A stretch of 10,432 nucleotides of DNA, from positions 1-10,432 of the forward strand of contig DWWI01000133.1 in assembly GCA_019119745.1 (NCBI GenBank), given 5' to 3'. Shown one piece after another: positions 1-6,851 of the stretch (position 1 is the stretch's first letter; every line of letters starts with the position of its first letter). The notes beneath the pieces are model-generated. The model ran no database searches, had not been told where the DNA came from, and saw only the letters and a program-made list of their open reading frames with translations. The DNA is from Candidatus Mediterraneibacter gallistercoris. Lineage in GTDB: Bacteria; Bacillota_A; Clostridia; Lachnospirales; Lachnospiraceae. A program made the translations under genes and the position numbers.

Positions 1-15
1 GTACGCACCGTTGGA

Positions 16-69
16 GCAGCGTCGGCATTTAGAGCGCGTCTTTTGCGCTCTTATGTACCGTTACGCTGC
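16..69. repeat. Long imperfect inverted repeat (hairpin) downstream of treC
   Basis: Outer arms GCAGCGT (16-22) and ACGCTGC (63-69) are exact reverse complements. Inside them CGGCA (23-27) pairs with TACCG (56-60 region) with one mismatch, and the innermost arms AGAGCGC (31-37) and GCGCTCT (45-51) pair perfectly around a 7-nt loop. The whole 54-nt block can therefore fold as one interrupted hairpin on either strand. No T-tract follows it on either strand, so it is not a classical intrinsic terminator, although it may still end or stabilise the treP-treC transcript. It could equally be a copy of a dispersed intergenic repeat. The rest of 1-143 holds no convincing gene. A small palindrome, AAAAAT-CGA-ATTTTT (131-145), overlaps the treC stop. 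Confidence 0.55.
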
Positions 70-143
70 GACCGAATGAAAATGTGTGCGTTAGCAATAC
101 CTGCCTCCCGGCGGATACTTTGTCAGCCCGAAAAATCGAATTT

Positions 144-1811
144 TTACCGATACCACACTGCTGCTTCGTATGGTTTCATGTTCATTGTACCATCTTCAGC
201 TATCTCAGTGTTTTCATAATTTCCCAGCACTTTTTTGAATCCGCTAAGATCCGGGGCATTCTTCCACTGGTATTCTTTTCCGTAGAAGTTTGCCGTGACG
301 ATCAGTTCGTGGCCTTCATAAGTCCTGCGGTATGCGAATACGGACGGATCTTTCTGTGCCAGCGGTTCGATATCACCGTAAGCGATAACATCCGACTCTT
401 CTGAGTCTTTTCTGAGGGCGATCAGCTTCTGATAATAGTGGAAGATAGAGTCTTCATCTTTGAGCTGGTCTGCCGCATTGATCTTTTCGTGGTTGCTGTT
501 TACCGCGATCCACGGCTCCGCGCTGTCTTCTGATGTGAAGCCTGCGTATTTGGAAGCATCCCACTGCATCGGCGTACGCCCGTTATCACGGGAGTGGACC
601 TGTATGATGCGCAGGGCGTCGGAAGCCGAGAGCCCTTTATCCTGAAGGATCTGGTAATGGTTCAGGCTTTCTACATCCTTAAACTGCGAGATGTCTGTAA
701 AGTCCGTATTTGTCATGCCCAGTTCCTCGCCCTGGTATACATACGGTGTACCGCGCAGGCAGTGGATGATGGTTCCGAGCATTTTTGCTGACTCTTTCCA
801 GTATTTTCCTTCATCGCCAAAACGTGATACGACACGGGGCTGATCATGGTTGCACCAGAATACAGCGTTCCATGCGTTATGTTCTGCCATCTTTGTCTGC
901 CACTCGAAGATGATATCTTTGAGCCTCTGGAAATCAGCCGGCACAAGCACCCATTTCTCGTTGCCCATAAAATCTACTTTCAGATGATGGAAACTGAATA
1001 CCATGGAGAGCTCTCCGGTGTCACGTCCCGCATACTGATAGCAGTTGTCGATCGTGGTACTTGACATTTCGCCTACTGTCACAAAGCCTTCTGCATTTCC
1101 GAATGTCGCATCATGCATCTCTTTCAGATACTGGTGGATCTTCGGGCCGTCGGTATAGAATCTGCGGCCGTCGCCGATGTCGTCATCCTCGTAGCATGCT
1201 TTGCTGATCAGGTTGATCACGTCGAAACGGAATCCTTTGACGCCTTTCTCCATCCAGAACTTCAAAATCTTCTGGATCTCTTTTCTGACATTTTCATTTT
1301 CCCAGTTCAGGTCTGCCTGTGTCACATCAAACAGATGCAGATAGTATTCATCAAATTTCTCTACATATTCCCATGCGTTTCCGCCGAACTTGCTCTCCCA
1401 GTTTGTGGGAGGTTCTCCGTTGTCTTTGCCTTTGCGGAAGATAAAGAAATCTTTATAATATGGATCACCTGCCATGGCTTTCCGGAACCACTCATGATTT
1501 GTTGAGACATGGTTGAACACCATATCGAACATCAGTCCCATACCGCGCTTATCAGCCTCTGCGATCAGCTCTTCTACATCCTCCATTGTCCCGTATCCCG
1601 GATCAATGTTATAATAGTCCGCCACATCATATCCGTTGTCATTCTGCGGAGATACAAAAAACGGAGTAAGCCAGATATAATCAACGCCGAGTTCCTTAAT
1701 ATAATCAAGTTTGCTGATCACGCCGCGCAGATCACCAAGCCCGTCTTTATTTGTGTCGCAGAATGATTTTGGATATATCTGATATACAGTACTTTTTCTA
1801 AAATCTTTCAT
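144..1811 (-). CDS. treC: Alpha,alpha-phosphotrehalase (trehalose-6-phosphate hydrolase), GH13 family
   Basis: This cytoplasmic enzyme hydrolyses trehalose 6-phosphate, made by the PTS permease encoded just upstream, to glucose and glucose 6-phosphate. Its 555 residues are the usual length for the TreC/TreA (B. subtilis) family of oligo-1,6-glucosidase-like GH13 enzymes. The N-terminus (VYQIYPKSF, then GLGDLRG at 24-30) begins the TIM barrel, with DNGYDVADYY near 58-67 and FDMVFNHVS at 95-103. The catalytic nucleophile is Asp197 in GFRFDVI, the acid/base is Glu248 in VGEMS, and Asp323 sits in NHDQPR. DNGRTPMQWD (409-418) is also typical. The C-terminal residues from about 480 form the beta-sandwich domain. 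The ATG is 28 nt after the treP stop and is preceded by a purine-rich GGAAAGGACAGGGG stretch, so it is read from the treP transcript. Other GH13 alpha-glucosidases are the alternative, but the PTS neighbour makes phosphotrehalase far more likely. Confidence 0.95.
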   Translation of the reverse strand: MKDFRKSTVYQIYPKSFCDTNKDGLGDLRGVISKLDYIKELGVDYIWLTPFFVSPQNDNGYDVADYYNIDPGYGTMEDVEELIAEADKRGMGLMFDMVFNHVSTNHEWFRKAMAGDPYYKDFFIFRKGKDNGEPPTNWESKFGGNAWEYVEKFDEYYLHLFDVTQADLNWENENVRKEIQKILKFWMEKGVKGFRFDVINLISKACYEDDDIGDGRRFYTDGPKIHQYLKEMHDATFGNAEGFVTVGEMSSTTIDNCYQYAGRDTGELSMVFSFHHLKVDFMGNEKWVLVPADFQRLKDIIFEWQTKMAEHNAWNAVFWCNHDQPRVVSRFGDEGKYWKESAKMLGTIIHCLRGTPYVYQGEELGMTNTDFTDISQFKDVESLNHYQILQDKGLSASDALRIIQVHSRDNGRTPMQWDASKYAGFTSEDSAEPWIAVNSNHEKINAADQLKDEDSIFHYYQKLIALRKDSEESDVIAYGDIEPLAQKDPSVFAYRRTYEGHELIVTANFYGKEYQWKNAPDLSGFKKVLGNYENTEIAEDGTMNMKPYEAAVWYR

Positions 1812-1839
1812 AGTTTTACAGCCCCTGTCCTTTCCTTAA

Positions 1840-3840
1840 TCAGTCCCATGAGATAACGGTTGTCTCGCCGGCTTTTGCGTCCATTCCGGAATGCATCTGG
1901 ATATTAGCGGCGCTTCCCTCTGCGGTCACGATCAGCATCGTCGTACACGGATGTCCTGCCGCTTTGATCTTCTCAGGATCGAACTCGATGAGCTTCTGGC
2001 CTGCCTTTACATGGTCGCCCTCATTTACAAGAAGCTTAAATCCGTCACCGCCCATATCTACCGTATCAACGCCGACATGGATCAGAAGCTCCACTCCATT
2101 CGGAAGTGTGAGTCCGCACGCATGACCTGTGTCTGCCATGACAACGCTCACATCACAGTCTGCCGGAGCCGTCACAACTGTATTGGACGGTTCGATGGCA
2201 ACACCGTCGCCCATGATTTTCTGGGAAAATACATCGTCCGGTGCTTCCTCGATCGGCATTACTTTACCGTCAAGGATTGATTTCAGTTCTTTTACATCAG
2301 CCGCGCCTGTATTGGAAACTGCCTCTGAGTCTGCGCTGTCTGCTGCCTGTGCTGCTTTGTCAGCTTCTGTTCCTTCTGCCGCCTCAACTGCCGAGACTGC
2401 GTCTTCTCTGCCGAATCTGTCTTCTTTGGAAAGTTTGATCCTGCCTACAATAAATGTCAGTGTAAACGGAATCACAATAGCAACCGCCATAGCAAGGAGG
2501 AAGATCAGCCAGTATTCCGGTTTGATGGAAAGGATACCCGGAAGTCCGCCGACGCCGATACTCAGCGCTTCAACTCCGAAGCCTACGGAGATCATGGCCG
2601 CACAGCAGGATCCGATCATACCGCATACAAGCGGGAATACATATTTCAGGTTGACACCGAAGAGTGCGGGCTCTGTTACTCCTAAGTAACAAGAGATACA
2701 TGCCGGAACATTGATCTGCTGTGCACGCTCATTCTTCTTCTGGAGTACGCTCATTGCAAGTACGCTGGAGCCCTGCGCGATATTGGAAAGAGCGATCATC
2801 GGCCACAGAATCGTGCTATGCGCCGGTGTGTTAAGCAGCTGTGAGTCGATGGCGTTTGTCATATGGTGAAGACCTGTCATAACGAGCGGTGCGTATAACA
2901 GACCGAATACTGCCGCGAACAGGAATCTGAAGTCAGATGTCAGTCCTGCATATACCACGTCACCGATTGCATTTCCGATCGTCCAGCCGATCGGACCTAC
3001 GATTGTATGTGCGATAATAACTGCCGGTACAAGTGAACAGAACGGAACTACGATCATACTGATCACTTCCGGACATATCTTCTTAAAGAATTTCTCCAGA
3101 TATACAAGTACGAATCCTGCCATCATCGCCGCGATGACCTGTCCCTGATAACCGATCATCTGAACTTTAAAGAATCCGAAATCCCATACCGGAATCTCCG
3201 ATGCCGGAGTATCAGCTACGCTGAAACCGTTCAGCAGCTGTGAAGATACAAGAGTCAGACCGAGGATGATACCGAGGATCTGGGTCGTTCCCATCTTCTT
3301 CGTGATGGACCATACGATACCTACCGGCAATAAGTGAAATACCGCCTCACCGATCAGCCAGAGGAAATTGTACATTCCTGACCAGAACTGAGAGACATCC
3401 GCAAGACTCTGTGTACCGTTATTAAAGAAGTTGATCTCACCGATCACATTTCTGAAACCAAGCACAAGACCGCCACAGATCAGGGCCGGGATCAGAGGAG
3501 CGAATATCTCGCCGAGAGTTCCCATAATCTTCTGGGCGATATTCTGGTTTGTCTTCGCCGCCGCTTTCACAGCGTCCTTGCTCACGCCCTCGATTCCCGC
3601 ATACTTGGTAAACTCATTGTAGAATACAGCCACATCATTTCCGATGATGACCTGATACTGTCCCGCCTGTGTAAATGTACCCTTTACACTGGGCAGTTCC
3701 TCGATTGCTTTTTCATCCGCTTTCTTCGGATCAATGAGGACGAATCTCATCCTTGTCATACAGTGGGAGACAGCCTGAATATTTTCCTTGCCTCCTACGA
3801 GTTCAAGCAGACGTTTTACATCATTATCATACTTTCCCAT
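1840..3840 (-). CDS. treP: Trehalose-specific PTS permease, EIIBCA fusion
   Basis: This membrane permease takes up trehalose and phosphorylates it to trehalose 6-phosphate. From the chosen ATG at 3840 it has 666 residues. EIIB is N-terminal, with the phospho-acceptor Cys27 in SHCMTRMRF. EIIC (about 110-470) is a multi-pass membrane domain. An Ala/Ser/Glu-rich linker spans about 472-518. A glucose-type EIIA domain spans about 519-666, with His588 in LLIHVGVDTV as the phosphorylated residue and His573 in GHACGL as its partner. B. subtilis TreP lacks EIIA, so this version needs only HPr as phosphate donor. The frame stays open upstream to 3993, but those 51 codons cover the operators and lie upstream of the inferred transcription start; the conserved N-terminus MGKYDNDVKRLLELVGG and a GAGGAAG ribosome site support 3840. 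Trehalose specificity is inferred from treC and treR. A sucrose/maltose-type EII is the alternative. Confidence 0.92.
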   Translation of the reverse strand: MGKYDNDVKRLLELVGGKENIQAVSHCMTRMRFVLIDPKKADEKAIEELPSVKGTFTQAGQYQVIIGNDVAVFYNEFTKYAGIEGVSKDAVKAAAKTNQNIAQKIMGTLGEIFAPLIPALICGGLVLGFRNVIGEINFFNNGTQSLADVSQFWSGMYNFLWLIGEAVFHLLPVGIVWSITKKMGTTQILGIILGLTLVSSQLLNGFSVADTPASEIPVWDFGFFKVQMIGYQGQVIAAMMAGFVLVYLEKFFKKICPEVISMIVVPFCSLVPAVIIAHTIVGPIGWTIGNAIGDVVYAGLTSDFRFLFAAVFGLLYAPLVMTGLHHMTNAIDSQLLNTPAHSTILWPMIALSNIAQGSSVLAMSVLQKKNERAQQINVPACISCYLGVTEPALFGVNLKYVFPLVCGMIGSCCAAMISVGFGVEALSIGVGGLPGILSIKPEYWLIFLLAMAVAIVIPFTLTFIVGRIKLSKEDRFGREDAVSAVEAAEGTEADKAAQAADSADSEAVSNTGAADVKELKSILDGKVMPIEEAPDDVFSQKIMGDGVAIEPSNTVVTAPADCDVSVVMADTGHACGLTLPNGVELLIHVGVDTVDMGGDGFKLLVNEGDHVKAGQKLIEFDPEKIKAAGHPCTTMLIVTAEGSAANIQMHSGMDAKAGETTVISWD

Positions 3841-3865
3841 CGCTTCTCTTCCTCTCTTTCTTACT

Positions 3866-3887
3866 TGTTTCAGTATTCCCTGAAACA
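3866..3887 (-). other. Perfect 8-bp hairpin in the treP leader
   Basis: TGTTTCAG (3866-3873) and CTGAAACA (3880-3887) are exact reverse complements around a 6-nt loop. In the treP mRNA the stem sits about 25 nt before the ATG and leaves the ribosome site free. It has no T-tract after it, so it is not a terminator. It could protect the 5' end of the mRNA, or be a spaced version of the TreR half-sites (TGTTT and AAACA), which it contains. Confidence 0.45.
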
Positions 3888-3905
3888 CTCTTTTTACAAG
3901 TCGAA

Positions 3906-3919
3906 CTTGTTTGAACATC
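3906..3919. promoter_or_regulatory. Degenerate TreR-type operator at the treP transcription start
   Basis: CTTGTTTGAACATC matches 11 of 14 positions of the perfect palindrome found 28 bp away at 3934-3947. It lies just downstream of the inferred treP -10 box and covers the expected start point near 3916. A second small inverted repeat, ACAAGT-CGA-ACTTGT (3896-3910), overlaps it. It is probably a weaker secondary TreR site; assignment rests on similarity only. Confidence 0.45.
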
Positions 3920-3922
3920 TTG

Positions 3923-3951
3923 AATGTATCAATCTTGTTTAAACAAGTCAA
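3923..3951 (-). promoter_or_regulatory. Sigma-A-type promoter of treP-treC
   Basis: On the minus strand TTGACT (3951-3946) is separated by exactly 17 bp from TACATT (3928-3923). The -35 box is strong and the -10 box is 4/6. An A/T-rich stretch (3956-3980) upstream could act as an UP element. The predicted start is near 3916, giving a leader of about 76 nt. The perfect TreR palindrome fills most of the spacer, so bound repressor would block RNA polymerase. Confidence 0.6.
3934..3947. promoter_or_regulatory. TreR operator inside the treP promoter spacer
   Basis: CTTGTTTAAACAAG is a perfect 14-bp palindrome. Its core TGTTTAAACA recurs twice in front of treR, and it overlaps the last base pairs of the treP -35 box and the spacer. 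GntR-family regulators bind short palindromes of this kind as dimers, and the adjacent treR encodes such a protein. The match between this repeated motif and TreR is inferred, not shown. Confidence 0.75.
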
Positions 3952-3985
3952 CCGGTTTTTGAGAAATAATTTTTTTTCTGTCATT

Positions 3986-4017
3986 ATCCACAAAAGCGAT
4001 GAATGGATTTTGTGGAT
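3986..4017. promoter_or_regulatory. Perfect 10-bp inverted repeat midway between the tre promoters
   Basis: ATCCACAAAA (3986-3995) and TTTTGTGGAT (4008-4017) are exact reverse complements separated by 12 bp. The centre, 4001.5, is exactly halfway between the outer ends of the two -35 boxes (3951 and 4052), about 85 bp upstream of both expected starts. It is unlike the TreR palindrome and is not followed by a T-tract on either strand. A binding site for a second regulator serving both promoters is a reasonable reading. The left arm with the two preceding bases (3984-3992) also spells TTATCCACA, a DnaA-box sequence. Confidence 0.5.
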
Positions 4018-4051
4018 TTCTTCTGAAATAGGCTCTTAAGGTATTTTTAGC

Positions 4052-4080
4052 TTGATTTTAAGAATATGGATTTCTATAAT
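4052..4080 (+). promoter_or_regulatory. Sigma-A-type promoter of treR
   Basis: TTGATT (4052-4057), a 17-bp spacer and a perfect TATAAT (4075-4080) form a strong promoter. The expected start is near 4087, the second base of the first TreR palindrome, which points to negative autoregulation. The leader to the chosen treR ATG is about 51 nt. Confidence 0.7.
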
Positions 4081-4085
4081 AAGAG

Positions 4086-4097
4086 TTGTTTAAACAA
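4086..4097. promoter_or_regulatory. TreR operator at the treR transcription start
   Basis: TTGTTTAAACAA is a perfect 12-bp palindrome sharing the TGTTTAAACA core with the treP operator. It begins 6 bp after the treR -10 box and covers the predicted start point, so repressor binding there should block treR's own transcription. Confidence 0.7.
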
Positions 4098-4100
4098 ATT

Positions 4101-4114
4101 GATGTTTAAACAAG
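4101..4114. promoter_or_regulatory. Second TreR operator in the treR leader
   Basis: GATGTTTAAACAAG matches 12 of 14 positions of the treP operator and contains the perfect core TGTTTAAACA (4103-4112). Its centre is 16 bp from that of the preceding operator, about one and a half helical turns. It lies in the treR leader, 23 bp before the start codon, and probably strengthens autoregulation. Confidence 0.65.
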
Positions 4115-4137
4115 ATATCAGGGGAAGGAGTGAGTTT

Positions 4138-4863
4138 ATGCCGAAAGCAAAATACGACTATATTTACAGAGACTTAAAAGAAAAGATCGAGACAGAATAC
4201 TATACTTATCAGGAAATGCTGCCGTCTGAACACGCTCTGATCTTGGAATACGACTGTTCGCGCAATACAGTCCGCCGCGCTCTGGCCGAGCTTACCGCCG
4301 ACGGATATGTACAGCCCATGCACGGCAAGGGAGTAAGAAATATTTTCCAGCCCATAGAGCAGACTTCATTTACCGTAGGCGGCATTGAATCATTCAAGGA
4401 ATCTGCTCTCCGCAATCATCAGAAAGCATTTACAAAAGTGCTTCAGTTTGCAGAGATCACTGCAGATGCAAAGATAGAAAAGAAGACCGGATTTAAAGAA
4501 GGAACAGAGCTTTATTACCTGCAGCGGCTCCACTCGCTGGACGGGAAGCCTCTGATCCTCAACCACAATTATTTCCTGAAAGAACTTATCAAAGGTCTGA
4601 CTCCCGAGATTGCCAGCCATTCTATCTATGATTACATTGAAGGAGAACTTGGAATCACCATCGCTACAAGCAAACGTACACTCACCGTTGAACACGTAAC
4701 ACAGGTAGACGAAAAATATATTGATATGAAAGATTATAACTGTATGGCCGTGATCACAAGCCAGACATTCGATGATAACGGCGTGCAGTTCGAATTTACA
4801 CAGTCGCGGCACAGGCCGGATTACTTCCGGTTTCAGGATGTGGCGACAAGACGAAAGGGATGA
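4138..4863 (+). CDS. treR: Trehalose operon repressor TreR, GntR family (HTH–UTRA)
   Basis: This cytoplasmic transcription factor should repress treP-treC and itself, and be released by trehalose 6-phosphate as known for TreR of B. subtilis. The 241-residue length is normal for the family. Residues 1-70 form the winged helix-turn-helix: YIYRDLKEKIETEYY, then LPSEHAL at 29-35, the recognition region SRNTVRRALAELTADGYV (41-58) and the wing HGKG (62-65). Residues from about 80 to 235 form the UTRA ligand-binding domain, with ELYYLQRLHSLDGKPLILNHNYF and a C-terminal QFEFTQSRHRPDYFRF, typical of this group. The start at 4138 follows GGAAGGAG with a 7-nt gap. An in-frame ATG at 4066 lies upstream of the inferred transcription start and would translate through both operators, so it was not used. 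Divergence from treP and the shared palindromes support the name. Confidence 0.92.
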   Translation: MPKAKYDYIYRDLKEKIETEYYTYQEMLPSEHALILEYDCSRNTVRRALAELTADGYVQPMHGKGVRNIFQPIEQTSFTVGGIESFKESALRNHQKAFTKVLQFAEITADAKIEKKTGFKEGTELYYLQRLHSLDGKPLILNHNYFLKELIKGLTPEIASHSIYDYIEGELGITIATSKRTLTVEHVTQVDEKYIDMKDYNCMAVITSQTFDDNGVQFEFTQSRHRPDYFRFQDVATRRKG

Positions 4864-4884
4864 TCAAAAGATCACCCCTTGAAC

Positions 4885-4914
4885 AGGCACCGGTCTTACC
4901 GGTGCTTTATTATT
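4885..4914 (+). terminator. Intrinsic terminator of treR
   Basis: GCACCGGT (4887-4894), loop CTT and ACCGGTGC (4898-4905) form a perfect 8-bp GC-rich stem followed by TTTATTATT. It starts 24 nt after the treR stop. On the opposite strand the stem is followed by CTGTTC, with no T-tract, so it should not serve the converging membrane-protein gene well. Confidence 0.85.
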
Positions 4915-4927
4915 CTGAAGATTTATT

Positions 4928-6808
4928 TTACATATGCATCGTTTTATCCTGCAGATGCACTGTTTCCCGCGCTTCTATATCTGTAACTCCTTTTCCTGTA
5001 TTCGGATGAATCTGTGAATATACCACATCCGCCAGAAAGAGCACCATCAGTACCGTGCAGACTGCCATTACTTTCTTTTCGTTGAACCAGCTCACCAGAT
5101 CATCTATCATCGGGGCAATGACATAGACAATCGCCAGACCGCCAATCCCGAATACAAGAAGTCCTTCGGCACAGATCCTACCGTCCAGATTCAGGTAATA
5201 ACCACTGTAATCCCACCACTTTGTACCGCCGGTAGCGATCTCCATAATAAGTGAAGTCATATACTCAAGGAAACCGCAAAGTACGATCGTTGTCCCGAAC
5301 TCCAATGCAGGATTCCTCCGAAACCGGTTCAGCACTGTCAGGATAAGGACGGCTCCCGTGCCGTAGATGGGCAGCCACGGTCCGTGCATGGCGCCTCGGT
5401 TGACGAATTCACCATAAGACACAAGATGCATTCCCACTTCCCACAGCCAGCCAAACACGGACATGCTCAGGAAAATCGTGATCAGAGACCAGACAGAGTA
5501 ATGCCGCATATAGTTTAGTGACTGTACGAATTTCCGCCGCTCTTCTTCCGGTATCGGATAAAGCCGTACCGGATAGGCCTCTCTCTGCACATCATCTATC
5601 ATAGAATGAACTCTGACATAGTCCGCCTGATGCCTCTCATATGCACGTTCCTGTTCTCTTCTCAGAAGAAGCACTCCGAAATTGCGTGCCAGAAAACCTC
5701 GCCATCCGGTCAGTTTCTCTACTGTGTCTTCCGGCTGCTCCATCACTTTGATCACATCCGGGTATTTTGCCGCGATCACATAGGATTCTGCTTTCTCATA
5801 AAGATAGTTGTCATACAGAAGTTCTGCACCTGGAATTCCCTTCTCTATGGCTTCCTCCCTCAGTTCCGCATAGTAACGGGTAAAGGCCGCAATCTTATAC
5901 GGATTGGTGTACAGGATGTTGAAGATTCCCATCGTAAGCGCTCCAAGTACTTCCCACCCGAGGAAAGATAGTTCGAACACAAAGCACTGCCACTTATGCC
6001 CTTTCATCATTTTTCTGGACAGCGTGATCGCCTGACGCGCCGTCATGTCAGGATTCTCCGCCACAATATACGGTACGAGGAAATATGAATAATGCTTGAC
6101 TGCGATTCCCACAAGAGTCAGGCACCACAAAGTGTAATAGATATATTTCACAAACATGATCCATGAAGCTTTCAGCCATTTCTTCACACGGAGAAGAAAT
6201 ACAAAACGCTGCGTTGTCACTCTGTCATAGATCATTCCCTCAAGAAATACGCGCCGGATCACTACCGGAAATGTATTCTGGATTAAAAACCAGAAAATAA
6301 ACATTCCCAGAGCTCCAATAATGATCAGGATCAGGATTCCCAGATTATCTGAACCGGTGATCGAGCCGATAGCGGCCGCTGCGGTCACAATGATCGAGCC
6401 AGAACTGACCTGATTCACGATATTTGACAGTACGCCGCGTGTCCGTCCGAACATAGGATTTCCCTTTTCGGAATCATCGATCGCATTCTGCCGTATCTCC
6501 TGCGACATCTCTTTTCCGGCCTGCACGTTATCTTCAACTATGATCCGGATCACATCTCCCCAGCCGATGCTGTCCACTTTTGTCTTGATCACAAAAGTTT
6601 CGTCTCCGTTTAGATTACTCTGCACCTGCTCATATGCCGCCTCATAATTCTGTGCCGTAAAAAAATTCAGAGATCCGGTGAACTCTGATGTCAGAAATGC
6701 CGCAATCAGACAGGCCGCCACAAAGATCACGTAATGCTTTTTCAGGGAATCTCTTCCCAGCCGTTTCATCTGTTTTCTTGTCTTCATCGTCTTTAGTATA
6801 CGGCGCAC
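4928..6808 (-). CDS. DUF975 – CmpB-type (putative ABC transporter permease) fusion membrane protein
   Basis: Function is unknown. The protein is 626 residues from a GTG at 6808. The first part (about 15-315) looks like a DUF975 integral membrane domain, with membrane segments near 25-42, 155-180, 215-235 and 278-300, and the family-like stretch MTARQAITLSRKMMKGHKW (255-273) followed by TNPYKIAAFTRYYAELR. A charged cytoplasmic linker (about 316-435) leads to a CmpB-like domain (about 436-570) with FGWLWEVGMHL, RGAMHGPWLPIYGTGA and the Trp/Tyr-rich KWWDYSGYYLNLDGRICAEG. A last membrane helix spans 578-597. There is no ATPase or catalytic motif, so the 'ABC permease' label is a family name only. 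GTG 6808 has GGCGGAG about 10 nt upstream; ATG at 6787 or 6769 is possible but with weaker ribosome sites. It has its own promoter and lies 76 nt after the preceding gene. Confidence 0.8.
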   Translation of the reverse strand: MRRILKTMKTRKQMKRLGRDSLKKHYVIFVAACLIAAFLTSEFTGSLNFFTAQNYEAAYEQVQSNLNGDETFVIKTKVDSIGWGDVIRIIVEDNVQAGKEMSQEIRQNAIDDSEKGNPMFGRTRGVLSNIVNQVSSGSIIVTAAAAIGSITGSDNLGILILIIIGALGMFIFWFLIQNTFPVVIRRVFLEGMIYDRVTTQRFVFLLRVKKWLKASWIMFVKYIYYTLWCLTLVGIAVKHYSYFLVPYIVAENPDMTARQAITLSRKMMKGHKWQCFVFELSFLGWEVLGALTMGIFNILYTNPYKIAAFTRYYAELREEAIEKGIPGAELLYDNYLYEKAESYVIAAKYPDVIKVMEQPEDTVEKLTGWRGFLARNFGVLLLRREQERAYERHQADYVRVHSMIDDVQREAYPVRLYPIPEEERRKFVQSLNYMRHYSVWSLITIFLSMSVFGWLWEVGMHLVSYGEFVNRGAMHGPWLPIYGTGAVLILTVLNRFRRNPALEFGTTIVLCGFLEYMTSLIMEIATGGTKWWDYSGYYLNLDGRICAEGLLVFGIGGLAIVYVIAPMIDDLVSWFNEKKVMAVCTVLMVLFLADVVYSQIHPNTGKGVTDIEARETVHLQDKTMHM

Positions 6809-6851
6809 ACTCTCAAAACTCCGCCGCTTCCCCCTTTTTTAGTACACGTAC

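Noticed and set aside
2129..2689. Long plus-strand open frames antisense to treP, treC and the permease (also 84-404, 1113-1505, 6891-7439 and 7955-8452).
   Set aside because: They lie opposite well-supported genes, lack domain motifs and good ribosome sites, and have low-complexity or Cys/Phe-rich translations typical of antisense frames.
3841..3993. N-terminal extension of TreP to an ATG at 3993 (51 extra residues).
   Set aside because: It would translate the promoter and operators, lies upstream of the inferred start of transcription, and is absent from the normal EIIB N-terminus. MGKYD at 3840 has a ribosome site.
3991..4004. Possible CcpA cre site centred on the CG at 3997-3998.
   Set aside because: Only the core positions fit TGWAANCGNTNWCA; both conserved end pairs (TG and CA) are missing, so catabolite control cannot be claimed from it.
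4066..4137. N-terminal extension of TreR to an ATG at 4066.
   Set aside because: The ATG is upstream of the predicted transcription start (about 4087) and would run through both TreR palindromes. The ATG at 4138 has a near-ideal GGAAGGAG site.
4861..4874. Small palindrome TGATC-AAAA-GATCA at the treR stop as a terminator.
   Set aside because: The stem has only 5 bp, is AT-rich and has no T-tract; the real terminator is the GC-rich stem at 4887-4905.
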